Shown here piece by piece: positions 22,170 through 32,445 of a DNA stretch of 64,000 nt. Origin of the DNA: Nectonema munidae (lineage: Eukaryota; Nematomorpha; Nectonematoida; Nectonematidae). Position 1 is the stretch's first letter. Each line of letters begins with the position of its first letter. The position numbers and the translations under genes were made by a program. The stretch spans positions 62,001-126,000 of the forward strand of contig JAUIRK010001010.1 of assembly GCA_030549495.1 (NCBI GenBank), written 5' to 3'. The notes under the pieces were generated by a model. The model worked only from the letters and a program-made list of their open reading frames with translations, was not told the origin of the DNA and did not search any database.

Positions 22170-23105
22170 AGCGTGGTGATGCCCTGAGTGCAGATAAAGC
22201 GGCCAAACTTGATTACCTTCCCGTTCTGAAGTAAATTTTACCCGATGGTGGAAATGGCGCCATACTAGTATTCAATGCAGACGAATAGGCCATGTATTGG
22301 GAGAAGGTGCCAAAAACGACCTTTATTGCTTAACAATAGACCTGCTCATCCCATCAACTTGATAGACCTCAATGACCATATTTGGGTAGAGTGTCTGTCA
22401 AAGAATACCTCATCATTAATTCAGCCAATGGACCAGGGTTTTATCTCTACATTCAAAGCTTAAATGATCTTTCACGTAACTTGAGACAAATGATTCGAGC
22501 AATAGATAATGATAGAAGCCTAAAACTCGTAAATTTTTGGAAAAGTTTAAATATCAAAGATGCAATTGACAATGTATATAAAGCATGGAAAGAAGTTAGA
22601 GAGTCTAACATGAATGGTGTGTGGAGGAAACTTCGGCCAGAATGTGTGAATCCCTGCAACTCAACCTATCGTCAATGATATCGTAAACTTTGCCCATCAA
22701 GTGGGCTTTGAAGAAGTCAATAAAGATGATGTTAATGAATTGCTTGATTCTCATGTTGAGGATATAGTGCTGAACACTGGCGCATCCAGAGGGGAGCCAC
22801 CTGGGCCTAGGCTCCCTATGAATAATGGCTTCAGAAATTCCCCTTACTGATTTTACTCTTTCCTAAAGCATCAAGACTTGTATGGTAGTATTTTTTAAAG
22901 TTGCAACCCCTACCCCCCCCCCCCCCACCCCTATGGTCAATTTCTGGATCCGTCACTGGTACTGAACATATGTTAGATAAAGCATCCTCATTTCTTCTAG
23001 AATTTTTAGAGAAGAGAAAGCTGTAAAATCACAAATCATTGCTTTTGACAATCTTAGCAGATGATATATGGAAGAGAGAAGAGATAAAGAGAAATGCTGC
23101 CAAAG
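22170..23105 (+). pseudogene. Tigger/pogo-type transposase remnant
   Basis: Across frames: FNADE followed by AMYWEKVPK (first catalytic Asp, ~22272), LLLNNRPAHPINLIDL (the second catalytic region, where the usual LLDNAPGHP has Asn in place of Asp), NTSSLIQPMDQGFISTFKA, then IRAIDNDRSLKLVNFWKSLN and YKAWKEVRESNMNGVWRKL. These are hallmarks of Tigger/jerky-like DDE transposases. About 75 residues between the two catalytic blocks are deleted. The C-terminal tail is split at 22775-22958 by a small hAT-type MITE and resumes at about 22967 with MLDKASSFLLEFLEKRK. Confidence 0.8.
22775..22958. mobile_element. 184-bp hAT-type MITE inside the Tigger remnant
   Basis: The left end CACTGGCGCATCCAGAGG and reversed right end CAGTGACGGATCCAGAAA form ~17-bp inverted repeats. 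The flanks GTGCTGAA (22767-22774) and GTACTGAA (22959-22966) are an 8-bp target duplication with one mismatch. It contains a long C run and no coding sequence. Confidence 0.85.
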
Positions 23106-23892
23106 CTTAGTTATTATTTATTATTTTTTGTTCATGGATATAAGAGCTGTGAGATTGGATCATAATGATAAAAAGAAAAAAAATCTAAAAGATTTTTGCT
23201 AAAATTATAAAACACACATTTTGAAGAGAAATATTAGATATATTACAATTTTTTTTAGTTTTTTTGCTATAAAACAATATATAAAAAATCTTTACTCTAG
23301 ACAGAAACGTCGCATTTTTCATATTTCAAACTTTTATCAAGATAAAATGCTAATTCTGAGAGATGTTAAGAAAGGTGATGAAAAAATAAAATTATATCCC
23401 AATATATCAAAAGTGTTTGGAGAGTTAACATTTAGCCATGTCTCTTGCAATCAAACAATTTTAGGTACTGAAAAGTTTTTCTTAGCAAACAAATCAAAAC
23501 AAGAAAACTGATAAGATGAGCATGCTTGGCTTTTAGGGATTGAATGTTTAAACTGATAAGAGAAAAATTTCGCAAAGAAACACCATTATTAAATAATTGA
23601 CTTGTGATGAACTAAAATTTTCCAATAAAATACAACTTTTAAAGTAGGGTAAATCAAAAAGATCAGGAATATTAGAATGGAAACTTTGTTGACTATCCAT
23701 AATCAGTATGCAGTGATTGATTTGACATACTCTATATTTTTACTTACGAGGGGACATTTTATGCTGCACGATAAATGCTTCGTATCTGTGGTACCATTTT
23801 TTATACAATTCAAACAAGATGGCTTGCTCAAAGCATTTTATTTATACAATCTTTATACACGTGCTCTCAAAGCTTTGGTTTTGTTTGGGAAA
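23106..23892. other. Non-coding
   Basis: The frame at 23221-23511 has no recognisable domain and atypical composition. I do not support it as a gene. Confidence 0.4.
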
Positions 23893-24028
23893 GGGGTTTT
23901 TTTTTTTTTTTTTTTTGTTTTTGGTTTTTTTTTTTTTTTTTTTTTTGTTTTTTTTTTTTTTTGGGGGGGGGGGGGGTTTTTTTTTTTTTGGGGGTTTGGG
24001 GTAGGGGAAAGGGGGGGGGGGGGGGGAA
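23893..24028. repeat. T/G-only homopolymer stretch
   Basis: About 135 bp of long T runs alternating with long G runs, then AGGGGAAA and more G. There is almost no C. It may be true low-complexity DNA or an assembly/sequencing artefact. Proline- or phenylalanine-rich frames across it are meaningless. Confidence 0.9.
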
Positions 24029-24400
24029 AATAGAAGCACAGAATGCACCACGTGCTTTCTATTTTTTCTTACAAAACTTGGTAGAATGGCCAAATCCTAG
24101 ACATTGCAAAGAAGATATATAATTATAGCATTTACATTTACAGTATTTAACGTAAATATAGAAGTTATACGGCGGTCAAATTGACAGCAATGTCGTTTTA
24201 GTAAAATTATAATACATTTTATATTTTTAAAATTTTCCAATTTTTCATTTTTCTTGCTCTTTCGGGAGCATCATAATTATAATTTCACATATACACGTGT
24301 TAAATATTTTTAGAATCCTCTCATCATACTATTTAATATTTTCAATGTTTTATTCAATTAGATAAAATAAAGTTTCATTGTTAAAATGTTGGTTTTAGAG
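24029..24400. other. Non-coding spacer
   Basis: No gene or element recognised between the homopolymer stretch and the hAT end at 24401. Confidence 0.4.
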
Positions 24401-26480
24401 CAGGGGCGCACATCCTCAAAATTATTGGGGGGTGCCAATTTTTTTGTTGTTGCAAGTTTCAAAATTACTGGTCTGGAAATATCACGGGAGACCAAATATT
24501 CAAGCAATCCTTTAAAATAGAGTGCATTCAGCCCATACTTAAATTTATAAGACTATATTTTTTTTACAAAATTAATGAAATTTAAATACTATACTTCCAG
24601 CGAAAATATTTTAATTAAATTTGCATATCGCATATACAATACTTTAAAAAATTGTTCGGGGGGCGAATAGGGTTTTCATTTGAAAATGAAGTATTCTATC
24701 AGGCACACTACAGGAATTGAAAGGATATTTGATTGATAGAGAAAACAAATAATGAGGGTTGGAGAGTTTTATATGAGTGCTGAAGGAAAAGAGTCTACTA
24801 GACACCCTACGATGTTTATACGGAAAAAATGGGATTGATTCAGGGGGCACATCCTTGAAATTATTGGCGGGCGGACTTTCAAGCGTCTTTCAAAAAAGAC
24901 AACAAATTTTTCTGAATTCCTACTCCTCTCTTGTCTATTCTATTTTATCCTTAATTAAGCTTAATGTAAACTTTAACCCTCGCCCTATTAAGCTTAACGT
25001 TAACAATGAATGAGGACTTATCTATAGCTCCTTCTTTCTCACTTCAAATAGATGCGCTCCATCTTCAAATTGTGTAGAAAAGGAGTAAAGATATCAATTA
25101 ACAATAAAAAAATGGAAAATTTTATTGAATGAAAAAAATCATTCATTAATTTTCAGTTGTTCCATTTCTTCTTCCTAAAAATGAAAAAATGCTTTATTGA
25201 GAAAAATAAATAAAAAAAAACACATCCAAATTACATAACTTTTCTGAAGTAATTTCTATCAAAAATGTAAAACCGAACTAAAGTTAGAAAACTTGGTATT
25301 AGAATTTTAGTGTATAAGAATAAGTGTAAGTTAGTTAGACTCTCAAAAAAGGGTATAAAATAAAGATAAAATTGTGCAAACAAAAATGAAACAATAAATT
25401 AAGATTGCATTACTTCATTTTTCTCACCATCATTCAAAAATAGTTTAAAAGTTAACTTGGTGCATGCTACAAAAATCTACAAAAAGTAAAATAACTTTTA
25501 AGGAAAAAAGTCTATCAGAAAAAAGTATAGAGCTTTAAAAAAACTAAAAAATTTTACATCATAACTTAAGTTTTTTGAAAACTAATTTGACCTATCCCCT
25601 ACAGCATACTCTCGGTAGCCTGGTAAGTTGGTTGAAATGATGGACTCAGCACGGAAGCCTCTGGATTCGATACCAATTTGTCCATAGTTTGACATAAGTG
25701 GTACATCAGTGCCTTGTCAATGAAAACACACCCACGGAACCTTTACCTTACCTTTTACTCAAAATTGAAAAATTTGCTACATAATTAACATAAGAGAGAA
25801 AGGAGACAAAATAAACAAATAAAGCAATTTTCATTATTTTAAAATGAAACTGTCTGTTCTCAGAATAATTTCAAAATAATAGGAGGCATAAAGAATGAGA
25901 TAGTTTGTTTGATATTTTCAAGTTTTTATAAGCAGCAAAAGCCAACGTTCAACTAGCTAACCTTTATAGGGTGATTTGGTAACGCTTGTATTTTTTAATG
26001 GTAATGGTACCGTAGGGTGTTTTCATCGATTAATGAATCATAGTATACAAAAAACGGTAGTTTAATCACTTTTAATAAAATTATTTATGTCTAAAAACAC
26101 AAAACCATTAAAAAAAAGCTATAAACAAACATAAATCATAGCATACGAGAACAAGAAAATCATTGCGTTTTTTAACTATGTCTGTCTACAAATAAAATTC
26201 TAACAGCTGTCATAAATAGATCAAATACATTTTTAACAACTGAAACATTTTTGATATATTTTTATTATAATAATCAACAAATTTTCTTTAAAAAATGATT
26301 TAATTAATTATGTACAGTGTTACTTACAAAATTTAACGATCGAACATTATAAAAAATATTTATGCTCAAATATTAAACAAATAGAGTATTTTTGCTTTTA
26401 AACTGAATAGCTAGTCAAAATATTCATTCCTAAATAGCTATTGAAAAAAAATTTTTTGACATAAAAAATTAAAGTTTTCA
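24401..26480. mobile_element. Non-autonomous composite hAT, CAGGGGCGCACATCC family, copy A (right-truncated)
   Basis: It starts CAGGGGCGCACATCCTCAAA and runs collinear with copies at 44799-48043 (reversed) and 58417-61061: GGTCTGGAAATAYSACGGGA, a TTTAAATACTATACTTC segment, AGAGTCTACTAGACACCCT, a tRNA-like segment at 25608-25676, and GCAGCAAAAGCCAACGTT. The terminal ~700 bp seen in the other copies, with the opposite end, is missing. A second family-like end, CAGGGGGCACATCCTTGAAA, interrupts it at 24841, suggesting a nested fragment to about 25350. No transposase. Confidence 0.75.
25608..25676 (+). repeat. tRNA-like segment inside composite hAT (copy A)
   Basis: An A-box-like GCCTGGTAAGTTGG is followed by ATGGACTCAGCACGGAAG and a B-box-like GGATTCGATACC. 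Spacing and sequence resemble the body of a tRNA (Ser/Leu-like) as found in SINE heads. It is not a functional tRNA, since I see no acceptor-stem pairing. The same segment recurs in copies B and D. Confidence 0.45.
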
Positions 26481-26519
26481 AATGTTATAAAATACTTTTA
26501 TATGTACATAGGTTATAAT

Positions 26520-27713
26520 CAGGGCGAGTAAAAGTCAATAAAGTCAACTTTTATTTCCGTTTAGCAAAAACTCTTTGAAGAAGATCTTTACTTGTTTAGT
26601 CTAAAAATTTTTGAACTAATTTCAAATTTTAAGTCAATTTTTCGAGTTTAGGTCAATAAAGTCAATTTTTATATTTAAACACTTTTTGATTTATTGCGCT
26701 TAAAATTGTTATAAGCGATACATACAAGATTTCTTCTTTATATCAACACTTCCACAATATTTGGGCTTTTTTCATCCAATAAAAGGTTTTACTGTAAAGT
26801 TTGCCTGAATGAGGTTAAACATGAAGAAGTTTTTTGTAAATTTTTTTTGTTGACAAACGCGGTTACATACGATATATCCGCTGCAGAAGCTATGGAATTT
26901 TATTCCCAAACTTTTTTATCATTGCATGTTTTTCACATCTTTTACACAAGTTTACCTTAAAAGTTAAGTTATCTTGCAAAATTGTAGATTACCGGCATTG
27001 AATCATTCAAAATTAGTAATAGAAAAAGACCTTCTCTTTTCAAACCTATCGGCAACACTTCACTTCCAACTGTAACGAAATTAACATTGATTGCAAGCAG
27101 CAAAATATTTTCATTAAAATCTTCCAGCAGTGAAGAAATTAATGATGAAGATGATGGAATTTTATGGCCAAATATCAAGAAATTGTTAAAAAGAAAAAGA
27201 AAATCTGTGTCAAAACTTGCTAACAATAATTAGAGAATATTCCCCATTCATTGATTTAGTCGGAAAAAGTCAACATAGAGACTTGTTCAGGCGAAGATGC
27301 CTTTACTTGTTTCAACATTATTTCATTTAAGACGAATGTGGCCTTAAAAGTAATCTTGAAAATAGATTCAAATAAAATGAAATCAATAAAATGATGAATA
27401 TGGAAAACCCTTAAATCTCTAGCACTACTTATCCCAACTTACAAAATTGTCAAGTTTTAACTTTAGAAGTATAAAGATCTTTATCTAAACTGAAAAAACT
27501 ACTAGAAAATGATGGAATTTTAAATCAGGAAATGTCATTAATTATATGTTGTATTACAAAGTCATGGATTCTTTGAAATAATTTTCAATACTTTCTCTAA
27601 AGTATTCACAGTTGTGCAATTCAATGAAACTTTAAAAAGTCAATAAAGTCAATTTTTTCTCTGAGTAAAAGTCAATTTTTTCCATTTTTTTGGGTCAATT
27701 TTTCCTCGCCCTG
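26520..27713. mobile_element. hAT-like element, CAGGGCGAG ends
   Basis: The left end CAGGGCGAGTAAAAGTCAAT and reversed right end CAGGGCGAGGAAAAATTGAC are inverted repeats. The flanks GTTATAAT (26512-26519) and CTTATAAT (27716-27723) look like an 8-bp duplication with one mismatch, offset by two bases on the right. Both termini repeat GTCAATAAAGTCAA and GTCAATTTTT motifs several times. The interior carries an unassigned plus-strand fragment at ~26985-27234 (SSSSEEINDEDDGILWPNI, KLLKRKRKSVSKLANNN, stop) with a basic, NLS-like tail, and upstream FYCKVCLNEVKHEEVF, which could be a degraded zinc finger. No clear hAT transposase domain. Confidence 0.7.
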
Positions 27714-27744
27714 GACTTATAATAGAACTAAATGCTATCCTTAT

Positions 27745-28650
27745 ATCTCTCTAAAGTTGTGTACTAATTGTTGTATGTATGGACATACCAAGAAAATTTG
27801 TAAAAATCAAAAAGTATTCAAGTTATGTTCTTTGAGCCATGATAAAGATAAATGTGAGTACGAATATTCAAGTGATCTTGTATGCTATAATTGTAAGATC
27901 AAAAATTTTAACAATAAAAATACAGCATATTATGAGGGTGATTAATAAATTGTGGATCTTTTGTTACTGAGAATCTTAATGAGTTTGATGATATTCTTTA
28001 TTCTGATTTTTCAAATTTGTGTCAACGGTGTGATAATGTCGAAGTTGAATCAGATTTTCAATCAATGTTAAATTCGATAACAAGAATTTTCATATCCACA
28101 ATATTTACAGGCACACTTCGTACTCTAAGAACGATTTAGATTGCTTTAATGAGGAGTTTGATGAATTTTGCCTTACGATAACTAAATCGAATCACAATAT
28201 AATTTTAGGTGACTTTAATATTAACTTCAATGATTCTCACGTTTGTCATGTTAAAGATTTTATGGAAAATATGGTAGGTAATGGCTTGTGTAAAACTATA
28301 CGCAGCATAACAAGACCTTTATCCAAAAGTTGTATGGATAATATTTTTGTGAGTAGTGCTCTTCAACTGTCCTATTCAGGAGTCACAGATAAATCATGGT
28401 CGGACCATTCACCACTTTTCGTTTCGCTGAATTTTGTAGATAAGAATAATAAAAATAATAGCCCAGCCATTCATAACAAAGATTAATTATAAGAAAGCAC
28501 TAGAATCATTAAGGAGAGTTAACTGGGATAATATTGTTGAAGGATATCCAAATGAAATTGCTATACTACTTATTAATGAAATTAGTTTTAACCCCTAGGA
28601 CAGAGTTGATACAAACCTACAAGACACAATCATGTCGATTCGACATGAAT
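27745..28650 (+). pseudogene. LINE, 5' piece: zinc-knuckle ORF1 end and AP-endonuclease
   Basis: 27757-27945 encodes CTNCCMYGHTKKICKNQKVF then KLCSLSHDKDKCEYE and VCYNCK, zinc knuckles typical of ORF1 of I/jockey-like LINEs. After stops, 28080-28480 encodes the second half of an AP-type endonuclease: IYRHTSYSKNDLDCF, NIILGDFNINFNDSH, SCMDNIFVSSALQ and KSWSDHSPLFVSLNF with the catalytic Asp-His. The gene continues to about 28650 (TIMSIRHECV), where it is interrupted. It resumes near 32150 with LIRHERVLEVKF in the same frame. Stops and small shifts make it inactive. Confidence 0.75.
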
Positions 28651-28835
28651 GTGTAGTTTGAGATAGAGAGAAAGAAAGAAGTAAGTATCATGATATGTGA
28701 CATAAGCATGTATTTCAATCATGAATCAAAACTGTGCGAGGTTTGTTTTATTCATAAGTGTTTTCTTATTTTTTGATTGTTGTACATGTTACATATGTAT
28801 GTATCTGTATGGTGTAAGAAATAAACATAAGTTAA

Positions 28836-30480
28836 CCCTTTCATTACCAGAAAAATCAGACGATATTTATTAAAAAGCAGAAGATTCATATACAAAACTA
28901 TTTGAAAAAGCAGATGAAGGTAAAATTGTTTATGTATCATATATGATACACTGGTCACGAAAGGGATTATTAATAAAACTTTATTATTTTGTATTTCATG
29001 GTCTTTTGAATAACATGTTTTTTCGAGGATGAGTGGTCTTTTTTTCAAATAGCTTTCTTTTCTTGTTCCATTGAAACTCTAGAAGGGGTGTAAAATGAAA
29101 TAGAAACAACAATTCCCATCATCAAGATTTTGTACAAAACTTGTAAGTCTTTGGATTCTTTTGATGTTGAAGATGAGTAAAATCTTTTATTTTCATCATT
29201 AATTTTGAAGAGTGCCCAACAGTTGTGCACCACAATGTCGAATATGTTCGTAATAAACCTTTTTTCCCATCTTCCATCTCTATAGTACTGGGAAGTGAAA
29301 TATAGACTAAGATTTTGATCTACTCGATCAACATGCCCCGTTGAACTGTTGTAATATTTTACTTGCTCTGGAATTTCATCACCACATTGATGATGATCGG
29401 TACTCACAAAAATAATTTGGAATTTACCTTTTTATCATGGTATATTGAAAATTGGACAGTTTTTTCGTCGTTATATTTTTTTCTAAAACGTCAAATTTTC
29501 TACAAAATTGGGAAGTTATTTGCTTGCAGAAGAATTTTCTTATTAAATCGGGATGAATGAAAGTCGTGAGTCTCATTCGTGAAAATGTTCCGTTGCAAGA
29601 AATTCAACAACGACTTTGTTGAAAAAATAACTATCAGCAGTCAGATTCAATCCTGAATGCAAAAACTTTTCCATAATTTGTTGTATCACTCATAAATACC
29701 TTGATACGCGTTGAATTGCCTTGATGCTTGTAAAAAGATATCATATACTACATAGTGTTCATCATCTGCAACTACAAAAAATTTTCGGGCGTGCTTCTCT
29801 TTTTTACCTTTTATGAAAGTTTTGAGAGGGTCTCTTGACGAAAAGGATTTTCTCAAAATTTCATCCAGACAAATACTTGAGTTAGGATGAGGGTACTTAT
29901 ATTTTATAAATAAACTTGACATTTTTGAAATCAATTTTGAACATAGCTTATTGATATCTTTGGTCATGAAGTATTCAATGTCCCATTGTTTTTCATTTTT
30001 TTAATCTTTTTATTGCCCTTGATATCTAAAACTTCGGTGTACTCAATTTTTCCAGGCACTAAATATCGTCCAATTTCAAGAAGTTTATTATATGAAATAC
30101 GGCCTATTGATACACCATATTGGTCTTTTATATTTGTTTCTAAACTTCTATTAAAACTCTGAATTCTAACATGTTCTAACCTTTGTCCGTATTCATCAAC
30201 AAATGGAGTCCAAGATACTGGTAAATGTCTTCTTTAGAGAACTTATCATTAGTAATTTTATTTTTAACATTTTCATTTATCCAAAACAAAATGTGATCTA
30301 TAATTCCTCCAAAACAATAGTTGAAAAATGTTTTTTATCATTAAAAAGGCTTTCTGCACATTAGGTTTGTTAACATTTTGATTTCTTACATTTTTTCCAA
30401 AAAAGCTTCTGGTGAAGTCTTTACCAGTGCCCAATTTTTCAAATCATCATCAGGTATAAGTAGTTTTTGAAATATATTCA
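28836..30480 (-). pseudogene. piggyBac-like transposase remnant
   Basis: TTAA at 28832-28835 precedes CCCTTTCATTACCAG, a plausible piggyBac terminus. An inverted copy (CTGGTCACGAAAGGG) lies at ~28952. Minus-strand pieces, N- to C-terminal: FFNYCFGGIIDHILFWINEN (~30310), ICLDEILRKSFSSRDPLKTF with FVVADDEHYVVYDIF (~29690-29970, catalytic core), NLTADSYFFNKVVVEFL (~29620), and TGHVDRVDQNLSLYF followed by RWEKRFITNIFDIVVHNCWA (~29200-29340). The order fits piggyBac, though the sequence is well diverged from the others here. The opposite terminus was not found, so the element may be truncated. Confidence 0.7.
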
Positions 30481-30746
30481 CCATAAGCACAACGCTTATA
30501 AGCACAAATTCGATATTATAGCACACGTGTGAAATTCTTTTGTTTCAAACTCTTCAAATACGATTACATCAATATACCCACAAATCTTTATAAGCACGCA
30601 TTTTATTAATAAAATTTGTCTTCGATAATAAAAAGTGAAAAGTTGTAGAGTTGTACGATTTACTTCCTATATTTTGCATATTGTTTGTTTTACATAAGAG
30701 CTTATATCGAATATCGACTATATATATGAGAGCAAAAATCGAATAA

Positions 30747-31007
30747 GGGTGTGACTTTTTAACGGAATGCATCGGAATCCCCCGATATCCACATCAAAAG
30801 TCTATTTTTTGTTAAAACATCTAACAAATGGTTTTTTTAATGCCAAAAACCTGTTTTAGATGGATATTTTAACTACATCAAAATCAATTCATATATTTAA
30901 AAAAATATTGATGTAAAACAGGTTATTGGCTTTCAAGAAACACCTTGGTGCAAGTTTTTAAAAAAAATTACACTATTTAAGTGGAATCCGGCTAAAAATC
31001 ACACCCG
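30747..31007. mobile_element. 261-bp foldback MITE
   Basis: The left end GGGTGTGACTTTTTAACGGA and reversed right end CGGGTGTGATTTTTAGCCGG are inverted repeats. An inner pair (GCCAAAAACCTGTTTTA and its near complement at ~30910-30930) extends the foldback. Flanks TCGAATAA (30739-30746) and TTGAATAA (31008-31015) give an 8-bp target duplication with one mismatch. No coding sequence. Confidence 0.8.
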
Positions 31008-31015
31008 TTGAATAA

Positions 31016-31805
31016 TATTTAGATACCACTTGTCAAATTTGCTTTATTTATGTCTACGATGTTTAGAGCCTTTTAATCAAATTTCCTAAAACAGACTTTG
31101 AACTTTCAGAATCTGTCATTTCAATTTAATTGTTATAACATCGTCATATGTAAAAACTTATCCCACTCACAACAGAACAGCTGCCGTATATCGAGTTCGG
31201 CAAATACGATATCTACAGAAATTTGATGAAATTCTGTTTTAGAAAAAACGCACTAATCTATTATCTTGAAAAAATTATGGAGAGATGATTTGTTCCAAAT
31301 AAAATATAATTTTTGACGCAAAGCATATAAAATTTAATATTATATATACTAAGAGATTTTAATAAAAGACAAACGTAAAATTACAAAAAATTCAAAAACT
31401 TTTTCCTTGTATCATTTTTAAATACTATTTTGAAAACTTTAAAGGTTTTCAATTATAATAACTATTTTAAAAACATGACTATGTCCTAAAAAATGAACTC
31501 CAACTGTTTTATGAGTAAACTTCTTATATTTTCTAAGTATAGCTATTTTAAAATTAGGTCAAATTTAAAGGATTTCGTGGTTTTTACACTCAAAAATTTT
31601 AAAATCACAAAATATTATTGCGTTGAAGGTGAAATATGCCTCTTAAACTCTGTCGTAAAGAGATAGAAAACTTTTTTCCATTTCTTTTTGAATTTTTGTT
31701 TTATTGTAATAAAACTATATGAAAGAGTATGTAAAATTTTGTTTAGTTTTGGTGAAAACAAAAATTTTCTTAATGGAAAAACTTTGCTTTTGATAGACGT
31801 CAAAA
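31016..31805. other. AT-rich non-coding
   Basis: No gene recognised. The short minus-strand frames here lack any conserved motif. Confidence 0.45.
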
Positions 31806-32150
31806 ATATTGATTCGGTATGAACACGTCTCATAGGTACAGAAAATACAACAAAATAATTTTTTATGTTCTTTCCGATAGCAAACCTATTATAAATAATA
31901 TGTCAAGTTTGGGGCGTATTTTTGTAAACTAAATTTTTTCTGAGGAGAAATTTAGTTTTAAGTGGAAATGTCGATTCGACATGAACGTGCCTTATCGGTA
32001 CAGAAAAAAACAACTAAATAATCAAAAATTCCCTTTTTCCGTGTACTTTTTCATTTTATTGTTATATGGAAGCAAGTCTACTAGAAAAAATATCTCAAAT
32101 TTGAGGGGGCTATTTTTGCAAACAAAACTTTTTTCGAAAGGAAAAATCTT
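31806..32150. repeat. ~165-180-bp direct repeats seeded by a LINE motif
   Basis: Units start at GATTCGGTATGAACACG (31810), GATTCGACATGAACGTG (31973) and GATTCGACATGAACGTG (32151). They share GGTACAGAAAA and a GGRGGCTATTTTTGYAAACA-like segment. The same motif ends the LINE piece at 28633. The third unit start runs directly into LINE coding sequence. Confidence 0.7.
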
Positions 32151-32437
32151 GATTCGACATGAACGTGTCCTAGAAGTTAAGTTTGATAGTTTTTCGGTTT
32201 ACCAACCTAAGAAGAATAAATATAGATATAGCAAAAACCCATGGATTAGTAATGAAATAAGAAATAAAGATAATTTATACAAAAAAATGACCAAATGTTC
32301 TGGTATTCATTTTACAAACCCGAAAATAAAATTCAAAGAGAAAGTAAAGAGTCTAAAAAAGCTAATTTGGCACTCAAGAGTAAATATTTTCAAAACATTT
32401 TTGTTAATTGCAATAATAACTAAAAAAATATGGAAGA
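32150..32437 (+). pseudogene. LINE, middle piece between endonuclease and reverse transcriptase
   Basis: LIRHERVLEVKFDSFSVYQP then KYRYSKNPWISNEIRNKDNL, YKKM: this is the linker found in jockey/CR1-like ORF2 just after the endonuclease (KPWIT...I..KNKLYKK). It ends at the 8-bp duplication of the hAT inserted at 32446 and resumes after 35116. Confidence 0.75.
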
Positions 32438-32445
32438 ATCTAAAC

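Noticed and set aside
23677-24122. Frames rich in Phe/Gly or Pro/Lys
   Set aside because: They translate the T/G homopolymer run at 23893-24028.
25608-25676. Functional tRNA gene
   Set aside because: Box-like motifs only; no acceptor-stem pairing, and three copies all sit inside one transposon family.
27757-27945. Zinc knuckles as a gag-like gene of an LTR element
   Set aside because: They are followed by an AP-type endonuclease and non-LTR reverse transcriptase, so they fit ORF1 of a LINE; no LTR pair or protease/integrase is seen.
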